A DNA stretch of 64,000 bases from Ricordea florida (GCA_949710005.1 OX453276.1:30001113-30065112); one strand, 5' to 3'. Numbered from the stretch's first letter, positions 47,683-57,883 are shown. Notes: generated from the sequence alone by a model not told the origin. Made by a program: numbers and translations.

Positions 47683-49129
47683 CGTCACCTGGGGCGAGGG
47701 GGAAGACAGAAATTATTCATTCATTTATTAATTATAATACAGTCCCGATACTACGCGCAATATGATTGGTCCAAACAGCGTCCTTTATCAGAGTATAAAG
47801 GACGGTGCTCGCGTCATCCCCCGGCTTTGCGCGGTGAAAAAAGTGGCGGAATTTTTCAAAGAGTTTACTAGCTTTTCGTAAAATATTCTGAACGAGCTCG
47901 AACAAAGCATCCCTTACACTTACAAGAATGCGAAGATGAGGAGCTCTAGGAAAATGTAGATATAGAGACCGAGTTAAACAACTAAGTCAGCACTTGTAAA
48001 AATGGGGAGTTAAATTAAGAAAAACAGGACTACGACATCAACCAGGAAACCACCAAACAATGGCGTTTTTGAATGAAACAATAAAATTGCCGAGCAAAAT
48101 AAAGTTCGGTTCGTTTCAGTGCCAAGCTATGCAAAACAACAACGTGAAGTGACCAATTTACAAGTCTTCTCCGCTGAAGACGTGAAGGTTGACGGCAAAA
48201 ATTCGAAATGGACTGCAAACGGACTAAGTGGAAAATTCTACAGATTCAAAGAAAAAGTGAAAACGATATGAAACTTGCCTACCGTCAACAGTACAAGAGG
48301 AAGACAAATCCACTTTTGTCACTGGTACAGTACTCGGCGTTGTAGTCTTGGTTGCTTAATTTGAGCTCCCTTACGCCGCACTTAGTAAAAACGACAAACA
48401 CAGAAATTTGCTTGTGTGTCAAATTCATCTCTCCACAACATTATCATTAAAGCAAAGACTAAAAGCACAAAAGAAAACAGCAGTTCTCGCATTGACATAA
48501 AATGAGCGTTGTCCTTCAGAAAACATGGCACACTGTCTTTAGTTTCAGCAACAAGCTAAGCAGTTCGTCTTGTTTGTTTTCTTCTGCTAAATTTTTTCCT
48601 CTTATTGTCTTCATGGGCCATAATTTGACTGGATTTCGATCAATTTAAGATTTGAGAATGTTTAAAAATATCTTGACTGAGCTGAAAAAATCCCGCGTTC
48701 AAAAACGTTTCAGTGATTTGCGTTCGAACTTTGATGGTTTGACAGCCTTTGTCTTTTGAACCAATGAGAGTGTTGGACGTATTCTTACAAGCTCGCTGAT
48801 TGGCCCAAATTGCTGTACTTTATCAGAGTATAAAGGACAGTGCTGACGACATTCAGCGCGCGCGCTGAAAAAAAAACACTAGGAGTTGATCGAAAACAAA
48901 AGCTCGTTTTTGTGGAAAATCCCTACTTCTTTATTATAAAACAAATAAATAAGCTTCCGCTGGGCTTTGTTCTGTTATAAAGCACTTAGGAGGTGACGAG
49001 AGCACTCAAGAAGTTAGGAGAAACACTCGCCTGCGGCTCGTGTTTCCCCCTACACTTCTTTCGTGCTCTCGTCACCTCCTAAGTGCTTTATATAACAGAA
49101 CAAAGCCCAGAGGAGGCTTATTTATTTGT
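47683..49129. other. Copy-B-specific stretch
   Basis: Replaces the 20.8-25.2 kb part of copy A. A block containing CTTTATCAGAGTATAAAGGAC occurs twice in direct orientation (about 47785 and 48818), about 1.03 kb apart, suggesting an insertion with direct terminal repeats or a duplicated regulatory block. No gene recognised. Confidence 0.5.
48943..49129. repeat. Long hairpin (about 62-bp arms)
   Basis: The arm with GGGCTTTGTTCTGTTATAAA (from 48962) and GCACTTAGGAGGTGACGAG is inverted at 49063-49129, with a spacer of about 57 bp that itself has a partial inverted repeat. Probably a foldback element. Confidence 0.8.
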
Positions 49130-49406
49130 TAAATAGTATTCCAGTTATCCGAATATTCCGAATTCCGGGTTCTGGACTCCATCATTCCTGCTTTTCCAAG
49201 CTACCGAAAGTAACTGGATCTTTATTTCAGATGTTTAAAAAAACAGTACAGTTATGTTGATGTAGATACGTTAATTAATGAAATGAAAAGAATTTAACCT
49301 ATTTTACCTGAGTAGTGAAAACATGCCGGCGCTGGCACAATTCTTTTAAATCTAATTAATTTTTAACTAGTTTTTAAACAGACCCGCAGTAACTAAGCAT
49401 AAAGAT

Positions 49407-49646
49407 TTAATTAGAATACTTCGAGAAGTCTTCATTCTTAACTATTTTAGATGCATCATTACATTTAAAATCGAACTTATCCCAAAGTATGACTAAACCG
49501 GTGTTAACTTTTCCACAACTTTTACAAACACCTTTTGAGAAATATTTTCCTACACAGCCTTCATGATCATAGTATTTTTCTGTTCCTTGAATGTAATTAG
49601 TGTATTTGTTTTCCTTTTTGTACCAAATCGACATAATATGTATCAA
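49407..49646 (-). pseudogene. Cysteine-motif ORF of AT-rich virus-like relic
   Basis: 79 codons, probably starting at the internal MSIWYKK. It holds CVGKYFSKGVCKSCG and a later Cys, a possible zinc-binding cluster. It is divergent from the relic ORF at 49732, with an 85-bp gap, a typical compact viral arrangement. Deleted in copy A. Family unknown. Confidence 0.45.
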
Positions 49647-49731
49647 ACTCGAACATCAATTTTTATAAACCACCCCCATTCCGCCATTTTGCATAAACTT
49701 AACATAAAATAATAAAAGTGTCATACTTATA

Positions 49732-49971
49732 ATGCCTGTTCAAAGTTTAAAACAATTATCAGCCAATCACTATTTTTATCCTAAATTTCTAAAATCCTGC
49801 TCTGAAGCAGAAGTCTTTCATATTAAAAACCCGGTTTATCATCATATTACTGCCTATTACGATGAAATTATCAAGGTCGTCTACAATTTTGTATCAAAAG
49901 TGAACGCTTTTTCCTATTTTTCAATAAATTTAAATTATGAGTCATTATTAAATAAACCCAAGTTTCAATAG
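49732..49971 (+). pseudogene. AT-rich virus-like ORF relic (copy B)
   Basis: Copy B counterpart of 25523-25981. It keeps what looks like the native N-terminus (MPVQSLKQLS) but is stopped after 79 codons by TAG where copy A reads TGG; coding-like sequence continues after it. Confidence 0.5.
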
Positions 49972-50514
49972 ACAATCGGTGGAATTTCTTGTGCGGATTT
50001 TGATGAGTTTGAGTTTTATTTAAAAATCCCACATCCTGGTTACTATCTGGATAGTTTGGACCTATTCACACCCCAAATCAATATATAATTGTTCTCTTGT
50101 TTCAGGGTCCATATCATCGGAAAAATCTAGTACTGAAGTCGTTATGGCTTATAATAGCCAGTTGATTGTACGTCCAATAGACGCTCTCTCGATAGTTTGT
50201 ATCTTCCACTAATTTAAACTTGGATCTATCAGTATTTGGATAAATGAAAAAAACTTATTACGCGAGATGACGTAGTCAGCCAGCGTATAAAATTCGGTGG
50301 CGCATTCCTTTCGTCGTCTTGGGAGTCAAAACTTGCCTTGTTTTTTAACTTTCCCGTATCCCGAGCCCGTCCCGAAAAAATTGTGTGATTTTTATTGGCT
50401 GTAACTCCGAATCACGTGCAAGTCAGGTTGGATTGCACCATGGATATCAATGATTGCACAATCAGCAAAAAAACATTCTGCGTCAGCAATTTTAAACCAA
50501 CACATCCCGCGTAA

Positions 50515-50528
50515 ACGCCTTCAGGCGT
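50515..50528. terminator. Hairpin between convergent relic genes (copy B)
   Basis: Same ACGCC-TTCA-GGCGT stem-loop as at 26254, between the short plus-strand frame and the convergent minus-strand relic. Confidence 0.35.
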
Positions 50529-50566
50529 CTTCTTGTTAACCAATGTTTCGTCTTCACCCGAGATGT

Positions 50567-50760
50567 CTACATATGAATATTTTCGACTTTTACTAATTGA
50601 ACTGAATTCAAATCATGTCTTAATTTTGGTACTAAACCAGATGGTAATTGATTTATTAACCCAAAAGGCGATGGATAATCATCATTTGCGATACAATGGC
50701 AAGTCCAATCGTCTCTCCATTCCAACCACCACTGATCTCCTAATTTAACGGCTCTAGGTT
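50567..50760 (-). pseudogene. C-terminal fragment of AT-rich virus-like gene (copy B)
   Basis: Copy B counterpart of 26306-26520, with Trp-rich QWWLEWRDDW and INQLPSGLVPK. An extra base near 50760 shifts the frame at its upstream end. Confidence 0.45.
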
Positions 50761-50766
50761 AAGAAG

Positions 50767-51245
50767 ATGGGGCACGAGTTGATTGACCAACTGTTCACCA
50801 AGGTCAGGCCCAACAAACGGTACAGGACTGATAAAGTCGACCTGGATGGGGGAGGCCTTGACATTCATTTGGTAAGCTCCCCGCGTCTAAAAAGGGTTTG
50901 ACCCTACCCAGACACAACTGCACCGGACCCTACAACTCTCTCGACCAGCAACTGAAATACGACCCCGAGACGGGGACAATCGCCGAATTATACCAACAGT
51001 TGACTGTCCCCACGGACGCTGTAGCCATGCAGCATGATATCGACTATAATAGTTGTAGTTAACGTAAAGAGAAATACAGTGAGGACGAGAAAGCTTGTAA
51101 GCACAAGGCGGACCCGCCGAAAGATGATAAAGTCGATTGACTCGATGGAAAAAGAGGCAATGGGGTCACGCATTAGCCTGCAATGTCATCAAGCAGAAAC
51201 TTGGTCTTGGGAATCACACAACTCCGAGGAAATACTCGTCCTGAC
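50767..51245 (+). pseudogene. Broken phospholipase A2-like gene relic
   Basis: A start at 50767 opens a frame that is stopped near 50900. The next frame contains a calcium-loop-like GPYN at about 50926 and the catalytic-type HDIDY at about 51033, about 36 residues apart. These are the two signatures of the parvoviral VP1-type PLA2 domain, which has also been noted in some adintoviruses. At least two further frame breaks follow before about 51245. G+C content is higher than in the adjacent relics. Copy A retains only the first few codons (MGNELIDQL). The gene is dead as read here; in viruses this domain acts in membrane penetration. Confidence 0.55.
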
Positions 51246-51928
51246 TCGTCCCCAGTCGTCTCTCTCTGTCTCTCCTTAGTGGCGCGAGGGGTGTGATGGG
51301 AAGGACGAAAGCGAGGGAGAGAGACGACTGGGAAATCGCGTGTCGAAAAGTTGTGCGAGGCCGATTTTCTTTAATTTCACGCCGTAGGAGGTTTTATTAC
51401 ATTAATCTCAACCCTTTCAAGTCAAGTGGGTATTTTAAATCAAGACTAAACTTTTGTCAGGAAATTTGAAAGGGGGTAAAATGTGTATCTGTAACATTAC
51501 TTGAGCTGCAAAGGTAACATAAGGGAACACAAAGCCAAGAAAGACAAGTTGCTTACCCTTTTAACAAAAATACTCTCTGAAATTATACATGTTATAGGAA
51601 TCTCGCTGACGATCCTTTTAGAATGCCATACATTGAAACGGACGAACAGACCACTCTTTTTGACCTCTACGACTTCTGCGTCTCCTTCGCCGCATGCCCT
51701 GAGTTTCCCAAAATGCAAGAGGATTGTGCCGGCTAACTTTGCACATTCTTGTGGATGTTTAGGAGTCACCTGAATTTCGCAACATCCCACATAGCCGGTT
51801 GAAACCGAAAAACGTTCGAAGCCCTGAAAATTATTTTTTTAAAACTAAGAAATGACTAGAACTCACGGACATTTACATTGCTCAACAGAATGGAATAAGT
51901 AACTAGCGCTCAACTACTATGTAAGCGG
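51246..51928. other. Gap before the virus-like element
   Basis: No firm gene. A minus-strand stretch at about 51590-51765 (PKHPQECAKLAGTILLHFGK...) reads like an exon preceded by AG, but no partner exon was found. The left boundary of the 52-64 kb element should lie here or just after. Confidence 0.4.
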
Positions 51929-52245
51929 GTTTATACGCACGTTTTTAGGTTATTTTCAAATTTGACTGAAAATCTCTGTCCTTTTTTAGCTTAAGGCTCA
52001 TAAGTACGTTTTTGGTTTGGGAGCCTAGGGAGGGGATCAAGTCTCCGCAAAGTTTATATGCACGTTTTTAGGTTATTTTCAAATTTGACTGAAAATCTTG
52101 TCTTTTTTAGCTTAAGGCTCATAAGTACGTTTTAGGTTTGGGAGGTTACCAAGTCTCTGTAAAGCTTATAAGTACGTTTCAGGTTTGGGAATCTCTGCAA
52201 AATTCATAAACACGTTTTAGGTTTGGGAGGGTCTCTCTGCGAAAA
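51929..52245. repeat. Subterminal direct repeats at left end of virus-like element
   Basis: Two ~120-bp units start at 51929 and 52052 (GTTTATACGCACGTTTTTAG / GTTTATATGCACGTTTTTAG). Two shorter units start near 52164 and 52203. All share ACGTTT...GGTTTGGGA. They are probably part of the element's terminal inverted repeat, whose partner is outside the window. Confidence 0.6.
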
Positions 52246-52297
52246 AATTTGAAAATAATTACGGTTTAAAAGAAAAATTAGTGAAATACAATACTAA

Positions 52298-55200
52298 ATG
52301 GATCGAAATAAAAATTATGAAGAAAAGCCAGGAAAAAATGGCAGAACAAATAGAAGAGTAATAATTGAAGAGCTGGAAAAAATTATCAAGAAAAAGGATA
52401 GATTTTTACCAAAAAATGAGGTTATTAAAAAGTTACGTAAAAATCCAGAAATTGATTTCTTTTTCAAAAAACATCCAGATCAATTACAAAAAATATTTTC
52501 TGGATCAAACTATAAATTACCAACGAAAAGCAAATTGAAACCTAAAATACTAAGAAAAAGGAAACTTGCACCAACTTTTATAAAACCGCAAAAACCAATT
52601 CTTGATGAGCCTGTACCTGAAATTAATGTTCCAATTCTCAAACCAATAAATAAAAAGCTTGAGGATTTAATCAAAGCAAATATTATAAAACTTACTAATA
52701 GTAAAAAATCTCAACCAAAAAATAAAGGTAAAACTTTTTCTGATAGTGTGAGAGATGAATTGAAGGAAAAGAAGAAAAGAACTATTGTTCTGAAACTATT
52801 TCAAATAAATCCATATGAAGAGGATGCTTGGCAAATTAGAAATAATCCGAATGATAATATTATTGGAATTCGGGAAAATTTAAATAACGATTTGTCAGAA
52901 ATAATTTTCAATCGGTTAACTCCTCAAATAGATATGGGCGCAAGAATTGTTTTCAGTTTTACCGCTTTGATCCAAAGAGGAAATGGAGAAATAGCTTACC
53001 ACACACACACATTTAGAAGCGGAGGAACTTTTACTTCTCTTCCAGAAATAAAAAAATATATAGAGCAGTGCGAGGGAGAAAGATTGAGTTTAGAGGGTAT
53101 CGCTTGGATGAGAGCATATTTACCCCCAGAAAAGAAGATTAATAAACCAGGTGTTAATGAGGGCGGAGTTGAGTTTAGAGAAGTACAAATAAAAGTTATT
53201 AATACCAGACAGCCTTTAGTTGGGTGCGGAAGATTACCCGATGAATTACGAAAGAAAAGATGTATTTATTCCGTAGATGATAAAAATGATAATCTCTGTG
53301 TATGGCGGTGTTTGGCTATTCTTATGAAAATTATTGCTGGTGAAGACAGACCTGAAGCTCGCGTAGAGAAAAAAGCTCTAAATTTAGCTAGAACTTTTTA
53401 TGGTAATAAAAAACTAAAAAGAGAAGAAGTTAGATCGACAAAAATGGTTGATTTTGAGAAAATTTCAAAAACTTTTTCCATAAACATCCGGGTTTATGAG
53501 CAGAAAGATATTTCAAATTTTAAAGTCTGGAAATTGGTGTTTGGGAAAAATAATTTCAAAGATAATTTATCAACCCTAAATTTGGGTCTTTATAAAAATC
53601 ATGGGTTTTTCATTAAGGATCTAGATCTTCTTGCTCAAAACTGGGTATGCCAAGGCTGTAAACAAAAATTTACCAGACACGACGATTTAAAAAGGCATTT
53701 TACCAATGAAACATGTACAGGAGGAGAGACAAAAATAATATGCACTGGAGAAAAGATAAAACGAATCATGAATGAATCTGACAAAGTTTTTTACGGGGGT
53801 AAAATAAATTTTAGTTATAAAGCGTGTAGGTGGATAGAACACCAATCTAAAATTATGGGTAAACATATTCATCACGCGCTTTGTGGACATGGTGGCGAAA
53901 GGTGTTATAGGGATGAAGAGGGGAATGAGATTTTGTTTGACGGATACGAACCCGAGACAAAAACCGTTTTTGAGTTTTATGGCTGTAAATGGCATGGGTG
54001 TCCGTGTTCAGAAAACGACAAAATTAAATATAATGAAACTATTGAAAGAGAGAATATGATAAAAAGCTTGGGTTATAATTTAGTATCGGTTTGGGAGTGT
54101 GAAAATCCTGAATTACCCAATATATGGTTCAAAAGGAAATTTAATCCATATCCCTATTTTATTGATTACGATTTTGAGGGGTTATTACAAAAAGAAGATA
54201 AACAGATTACCGATGATTTAATTTTCACCCATACTCACATTCCAGTTAGTGTCGCACTAATCGATAATTTAACAAAAAAATCCGTTTTTCTTTGCAACCA
54301 AAACCCCGATGAACTCATAAAAGAATTCGTAGAAAAATTGGAGGAAATAAGAAAAATTATTGTCGAAAAGGTTAAAGAAGAATACCCGCTTCCTGATCAA
54401 GAGTCCTTGCAAAAAAATGTCTTGCAAAAATATGAAGAATGGTGCAATCAAGTACCTGTTTTGGGGTTTAATAGTGGAAAATACGATATCAATTTGATTA
54501 AAAGACATTTTATAAAACACATGACCGAAAAAACTAAGGAGATTTTTATTGCAAAGAAACAGAATAGGTATATGTTTTTAACAACACCGAATTTCAAATT
54601 CTTGGATATAATGTCCTATCTTGCGCCTGGGGTTTCTTTTGATAAGTGGTGCAAAGCAAATAACTGTGAAGCCCAAAAACTTGTTCTACCTTATGAAAAA
54701 TTGGATGGTTATGATAAGCTTTCCTTAGTTGGACCCGTGAAACATGAAGATTTTTACTCTTCCTTGAAAAAGAAAAATATTTCCAAAGAAGAATATGAAG
54801 AATATTTGCTCGAATTCGAAAAGAGGGGTTGCGTTACAATGCTGGACTGGTTGAAAGAGTATAATTTGAATGATGTTATCCCCTTTCTGGAAGCCCTTGA
54901 AAAAACAAGGCGTTTATATTATCCAGACGAAATTGATATATTAAAAGATGCCGTTTCCATTCCGGGGGTATCAATGAGGGCTGTTTTAAATAAATACCAA
55001 AAAATGAAGAAGAAAGGAGATCCTGAATTGTACGCCCCAGGGCAATATTGTGCCCATAGTTGCGGTGAATTTTGTAAAGACAAGTTTTGCAAAAAATGCT
55101 ACAAAATAAAGAAAGATTGTAAAATATGCGACAAAAACAAGATTTATAAGTTATTGAAAACGGGGATGGTTGGAGGCCCTAGTATTATATTTACACGATA

Positions 55201-56683
55201 TGCAGAAAAGGAAGAAACAAAGATTCGCCCTCATAAATATAAAATTCCGAAAAATTGTGCTCGAATTGTTGGGTATGACGCAAATGGTTTATATCTATCC
55301 TGTTCTGGACAAGAAATGCCATGCGGAAAAGAAAAATGCATTGAGGTTGAAAACCCATCGGATCCTAAATTTATAAAGAAGATTTGCGAAGATATTCTTG
55401 ATGGAAATCTTTTCGGGTTTTGTCAAGTTGATATCCATGTGCCTGATCACCTAAAAGAAAAGTTTGAAGAGTTCTCCCCCTTATTTATTGTGGACTCCGT
55501 TCCTGAATATTTAGTACCAGAGAATATGAAAGAATATCAAACGGCTACAGGAAGAAAACATCTAAAAGACAATAAAAAATTACTTGGCGTAACCAAGGCA
55601 AAAAAGATATTTTTATATACTCCTATGATAAAATGGTATCTTAACCATGGGTTGGAGATTACCGCCATCCATAATATTTTAAAGTATGAATCGGGAAGGC
55701 CCTTTGGATTTTTTCCAAAAGAGGTGGCAGACGCAAGAAGAGATGGAGATATCGAGGTTTTATTGGAAAAACTAAGTAAAGCCTTTGATGAAAACAAGAT
55801 TGACGATGTGGTGAAAATTACCAATGAATTAAACCAATTCCCCGATATATTTAAAGTTATTGAAGAAAATAAAGATATCAAAGTACTGATTGAAAAACTA
55901 AAACCAAAGTACAAAGGGTGTAAAGAATTAGCCGACACGAATAAACTTAGGGGAAATTCTTTCTACGGGAAAATGATAGAAGATAAAGAAAAACATAATA
56001 TCACAAGGTATACTCAGGATGAGGAAGAGGTTGAAAAAGCCCTAAGATCTGCTTTCTTTGAGGATCTTAATGAAATAAATGGCACATATGAAATAATAAA
56101 ACGAAAAAGACTAATAAAAATAGACAGACCCTATCAATGCGGCATCGCGGTGTATCAGCTAGCAAAATTAAGAATGCTGGAATTCTATTACGATTTTCTG
56201 GATAAATATCTCGATAGAAAGGATTTTGAGCTGATTCAAATGGATACAGATTCAATGTACATGGCAATCTCTGCACAAAATTTGGATGATATTATAAAAC
56301 CCGAAATGAGAGAAGAATACTTTACCGGCGGAAAAGAAAAATTCCTATCAACTTCTAAATATCATGACAAGACTCCGGGTTTGTTCAAAAAAGAGTTTGA
56401 CGGTATTAGAATGATTGCTCTTTCTTCAAAATGTTATTACGCGGAGGATGAGAAAGGAAAGGCAAAGTATAGTTGCAAAGGTACAATTCATAGACAAAAC
56501 GAAATGAACTGGGATAGATACATGTCAGCTTTGAAAGGGTCAATTGATATGTCACAAAATACAGGATTTAGAATCAATGATAACCAAATTGTGACATATA
56601 CACAAGTTAAAAAGGGATTGAACGCATATTACGATAAAAGATGGGTTTATGAGGATGGAATTCACACAAAACCATTATTTTAA
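52298..56683 (+). CDS. Family B DNA polymerase with OTU-like, zinc-finger and endonuclease-like N-terminal domains
   Basis: 1461 aa; would replicate the element. Residues 1-150 are Lys-rich and low-complexity. An OTU-like cysteine-peptidase signature follows: NDNLCVWRC with Cys334 and a NHGFF His435. A C2H2 finger lies at about 451-475 (CQGCKQKFTRHDDLKRHF). YGCKWHGCPC (about 559-568) lies in a short endonuclease-like block as found ahead of many Polinton polymerases. The 3'-5' exonuclease motifs are DYDFEG (Asp623/625, Glu627), NSGKYD (725-730) and YNLND (855-859). Polymerase motif A is DANGLYLS (994), motif B KLRGNSFYG (1216-1224), motif C MDTDS (Asp1316/1318), with KCYY at 1378. All catalytic positions are present, and an insertion between motifs A and B matches the protein-primed (TPR-containing) subclass. 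It ends 9 nt past the convergent integrase stop. Confidence 0.9.
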   Translation: MDRNKNYEEKPGKNGRTNRRVIIEELEKIIKKKDRFLPKNEVIKKLRKNPEIDFFFKKHPDQLQKIFSGSNYKLPTKSKLKPKILRKRKLAPTFIKPQKPILDEPVPEINVPILKPINKKLEDLIKANIIKLTNSKKSQPKNKGKTFSDSVRDELKEKKKRTIVLKLFQINPYEEDAWQIRNNPNDNIIGIRENLNNDLSEIIFNRLTPQIDMGARIVFSFTALIQRGNGEIAYHTHTFRSGGTFTSLPEIKKYIEQCEGERLSLEGIAWMRAYLPPEKKINKPGVNEGGVEFREVQIKVINTRQPLVGCGRLPDELRKKRCIYSVDDKNDNLCVWRCLAILMKIIAGEDRPEARVEKKALNLARTFYGNKKLKREEVRSTKMVDFEKISKTFSINIRVYEQKDISNFKVWKLVFGKNNFKDNLSTLNLGLYKNHGFFIKDLDLLAQNWVCQGCKQKFTRHDDLKRHFTNETCTGGETKIICTGEKIKRIMNESDKVFYGGKINFSYKACRWIEHQSKIMGKHIHHALCGHGGERCYRDEEGNEILFDGYEPETKTVFEFYGCKWHGCPCSENDKIKYNETIERENMIKSLGYNLVSVWECENPELPNIWFKRKFNPYPYFIDYDFEGLLQKEDKQITDDLIFTHTHIPVSVALIDNLTKKSVFLCNQNPDELIKEFVEKLEEIRKIIVEKVKEEYPLPDQESLQKNVLQKYEEWCNQVPVLGFNSGKYDINLIKRHFIKHMTEKTKEIFIAKKQNRYMFLTTPNFKFLDIMSYLAPGVSFDKWCKANNCEAQKLVLPYEKLDGYDKLSLVGPVKHEDFYSSLKKKNISKEEYEEYLLEFEKRGCVTMLDWLKEYNLNDVIPFLEALEKTRRLYYPDEIDILKDAVSIPGVSMRAVLNKYQKMKKKGDPELYAPGQYCAHSCGEFCKDKFCKKCYKIKKDCKICDKNKIYKLLKTGMVGGPSIIFTRYAEKEETKIRPHKYKIPKNCARIVGYDANGLYLSCSGQEMPCGKEKCIEVENPSDPKFIKKICEDILDGNLFGFCQVDIHVPDHLKEKFEEFSPLFIVDSVPEYLVPENMKEYQTATGRKHLKDNKKLLGVTKAKKIFLYTPMIKWYLNHGLEITAIHNILKYESGRPFGFFPKEVADARRDGDIEVLLEKLSKAFDENKIDDVVKITNELNQFPDIFKVIEENKDIKVLIEKLKPKYKGCKELADTNKLRGNSFYGKMIEDKEKHNITRYTQDEEEVEKALRSAFFEDLNEINGTYEIIKRKRLIKIDRPYQCGIAVYQLAKLRMLEFYYDFLDKYLDRKDFELIQMDTDSMYMAISAQNLDDIIKPEMREEYFTGGKEKFLSTSKYHDKTPGLFKKEFDGIRMIALSSKCYYAEDEKGKAKYSCKGTIHRQNEMNWDRYMSALKGSIDMSQNTGFRINDNQIVTYTQVKKGLNAYYDKRWVYEDGIHTKPLF

Positions 56684-57664
56684 AACAGAATTAGGGGGTA
56701 ACTCTGTATCATCCGGAATAACCTGTAATTCTTCACGCACAAAACCGCGCTTTGGTCCGTCTTCCAAAAAATACAAAACCGGTTGATTAGGAGAAATTCT
56801 ACTTCCAGAAATATAATAAACTTTTATGCTCCAAATGGGGTCTGTGGCTCTTCTTCTTTCTCCTCCTTCAAGTTCACCAGGAGCTAATAAATATCTAACC
56901 CTAACTTCGGTTGGTAGTCTAACCTCATCAAGCCCCACCGCGCGTTTGTAATTTTTAGTTTCAATATCTACCTCTTTCATTTTTATAGCCTCATCGGGCT
57001 CTTTACCGGTTATTCTCTTTTTCGTATTATTCAAAGTTTTTAGAATAGCCGGTAATCTTTTCACCCATACTCTTGATCGATCATCACTGATCATTTCTTG
57101 CGCATATTGATGACTAAATAATCTTTCTCCTAATATTTTATTTGCGTTTTCCACAAATGCTTGAGCTCTATGATTACCAGCCTCACTTCTTTGCATTTTC
57201 ACATTATGGTAATTCATGAGTTTACTAACTTCTCCCATAAATTCTTTCCCAGGATCAACCATTAATGTTTTTGGGTATTTCAATCTTCTAGAATATATTT
57301 TCTTAAAAGCTTCTGATATCTCTCGACTTTCTTTTGAGGTTAATGCTTCTGCATCTTTATATCTCGAGGCGATATCAACCACAACTAACGCATATTTATA
57401 AGTTTTTCTTCCGACTTTATCGTGCGGTAAAAATAATAAATCTGCTTGGTGAATCTGATTGGGTTTATCCACAGTCCAGTGCGGCCTAGGTATATATTTA
57501 GGAGCAGGTAGATAGATTTGCCATATTGCCTGTTTCTCCAACCATTGTTTTGCCTCATTTTCACTTAATTTCGCTTTCTCAGCTAATTTAGGAATTGCAG
57601 AATATCCTTTCCAATACCCTTCGGCTGAATAATATATTTTTGAGAGAATATTTTCGTTGCTCAT
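56675..57664 (-). CDS. Retroviral-type (RVE/DDE) integrase
   Basis: 329 aa. The catalytic core has Asp75 in HQADLLFLP, Asp137 in MVDPGKEF and Glu172 in QAFVENANK, giving a D-D-34-E spacing close to the DD35E standard. The N-terminal 60 residues form a helical region without a classical HHCC finger. The C-terminal part (QPVLYFLEDGPKRGFVREEL) is likely the DNA-binding tail. It would catalyse insertion of the linear element into host DNA. It is convergent with the polymerase gene and divergent from the small ORF at 57695. No breaks seen. Confidence 0.88.
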   Translation of the reverse strand: MSNENILSKIYYSAEGYWKGYSAIPKLAEKAKLSENEAKQWLEKQAIWQIYLPAPKYIPRPHWTVDKPNQIHQADLLFLPHDKVGRKTYKYALVVVDIASRYKDAEALTSKESREISEAFKKIYSRRLKYPKTLMVDPGKEFMGEVSKLMNYHNVKMQRSEAGNHRAQAFVENANKILGERLFSHQYAQEMISDDRSRVWVKRLPAILKTLNNTKKRITGKEPDEAIKMKEVDIETKNYKRAVGLDEVRLPTEVRVRYLLAPGELEGGERRRATDPIWSIKVYYISGSRISPNQPVLYFLEDGPKRGFVREELQVIPDDTELPPNSVLK

Positions 57665-57675
57665 TTAAAAATAAA

Positions 57676-57691
57676 CAAGTATCTTATAAAT
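57676..57691. promoter_or_regulatory. Shared promoter-like motif, copy 1
   Basis: AAGTATCTTATAAAT lies directly before the ATG at 57695, in the 30-bp gap from the integrase start. The same 15-mer precedes the capsid gene. Confidence 0.55.
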
Positions 57692-57694
57692 CAA

Positions 57695-57874
57695 ATGGTT
57701 GAGGAGGAAGAAGAAATGAAATTTACCGAATACCAAATCAACATTATGAAAAAAATTATTAGGAAAAAAATTCTATATATGCAAGATGGCGACCAAATTT
57801 TTAATATTTTAATTTTAATTCCCGAGGCGAGAGAAGGGTTATTAAAACATATTAACAAGTTAGAAAAGGTTTAA
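57695..57874 (+). CDS. Small unknown protein (59 aa)
   Basis: Acidic N-terminus (MVEEEEEM) then a basic and hydrophobic remainder (KFTEYQINIMKKIIRKK...). It has its own promoter-like motif and ends 30 bp before the capsid gene start, so it is plausibly expressed with it. Family unknown. Confidence 0.5.
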   Translation: MVEEEEEMKFTEYQINIMKKIIRKKILYMQDGDQIFNILILIPEAREGLLKHINKLEKV

Positions 57875-57883
57875 AGGTTAACC

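Larger units (their letters stand above)
35864..50815. repeat. Segmental duplication copy B
   Basis: Second copy of 9177-26542, direct orientation. It starts immediately after the 30175-35863 TIR element and ends inside the virus-like relics. B-specific: the 764-bp TTAA MITE (45164-45927), about 1.4 kb at 47.7-49.1 kb, and about 450 bp at 49337-49790. ECHDC3 is not included. Confidence 0.92.

Noticed and set aside
51497..51790. 97-codon frame on the minus strand as a host gene
   Set aside because: One stretch reads like an exon, but no in-frame partner exon, start or domain was found.
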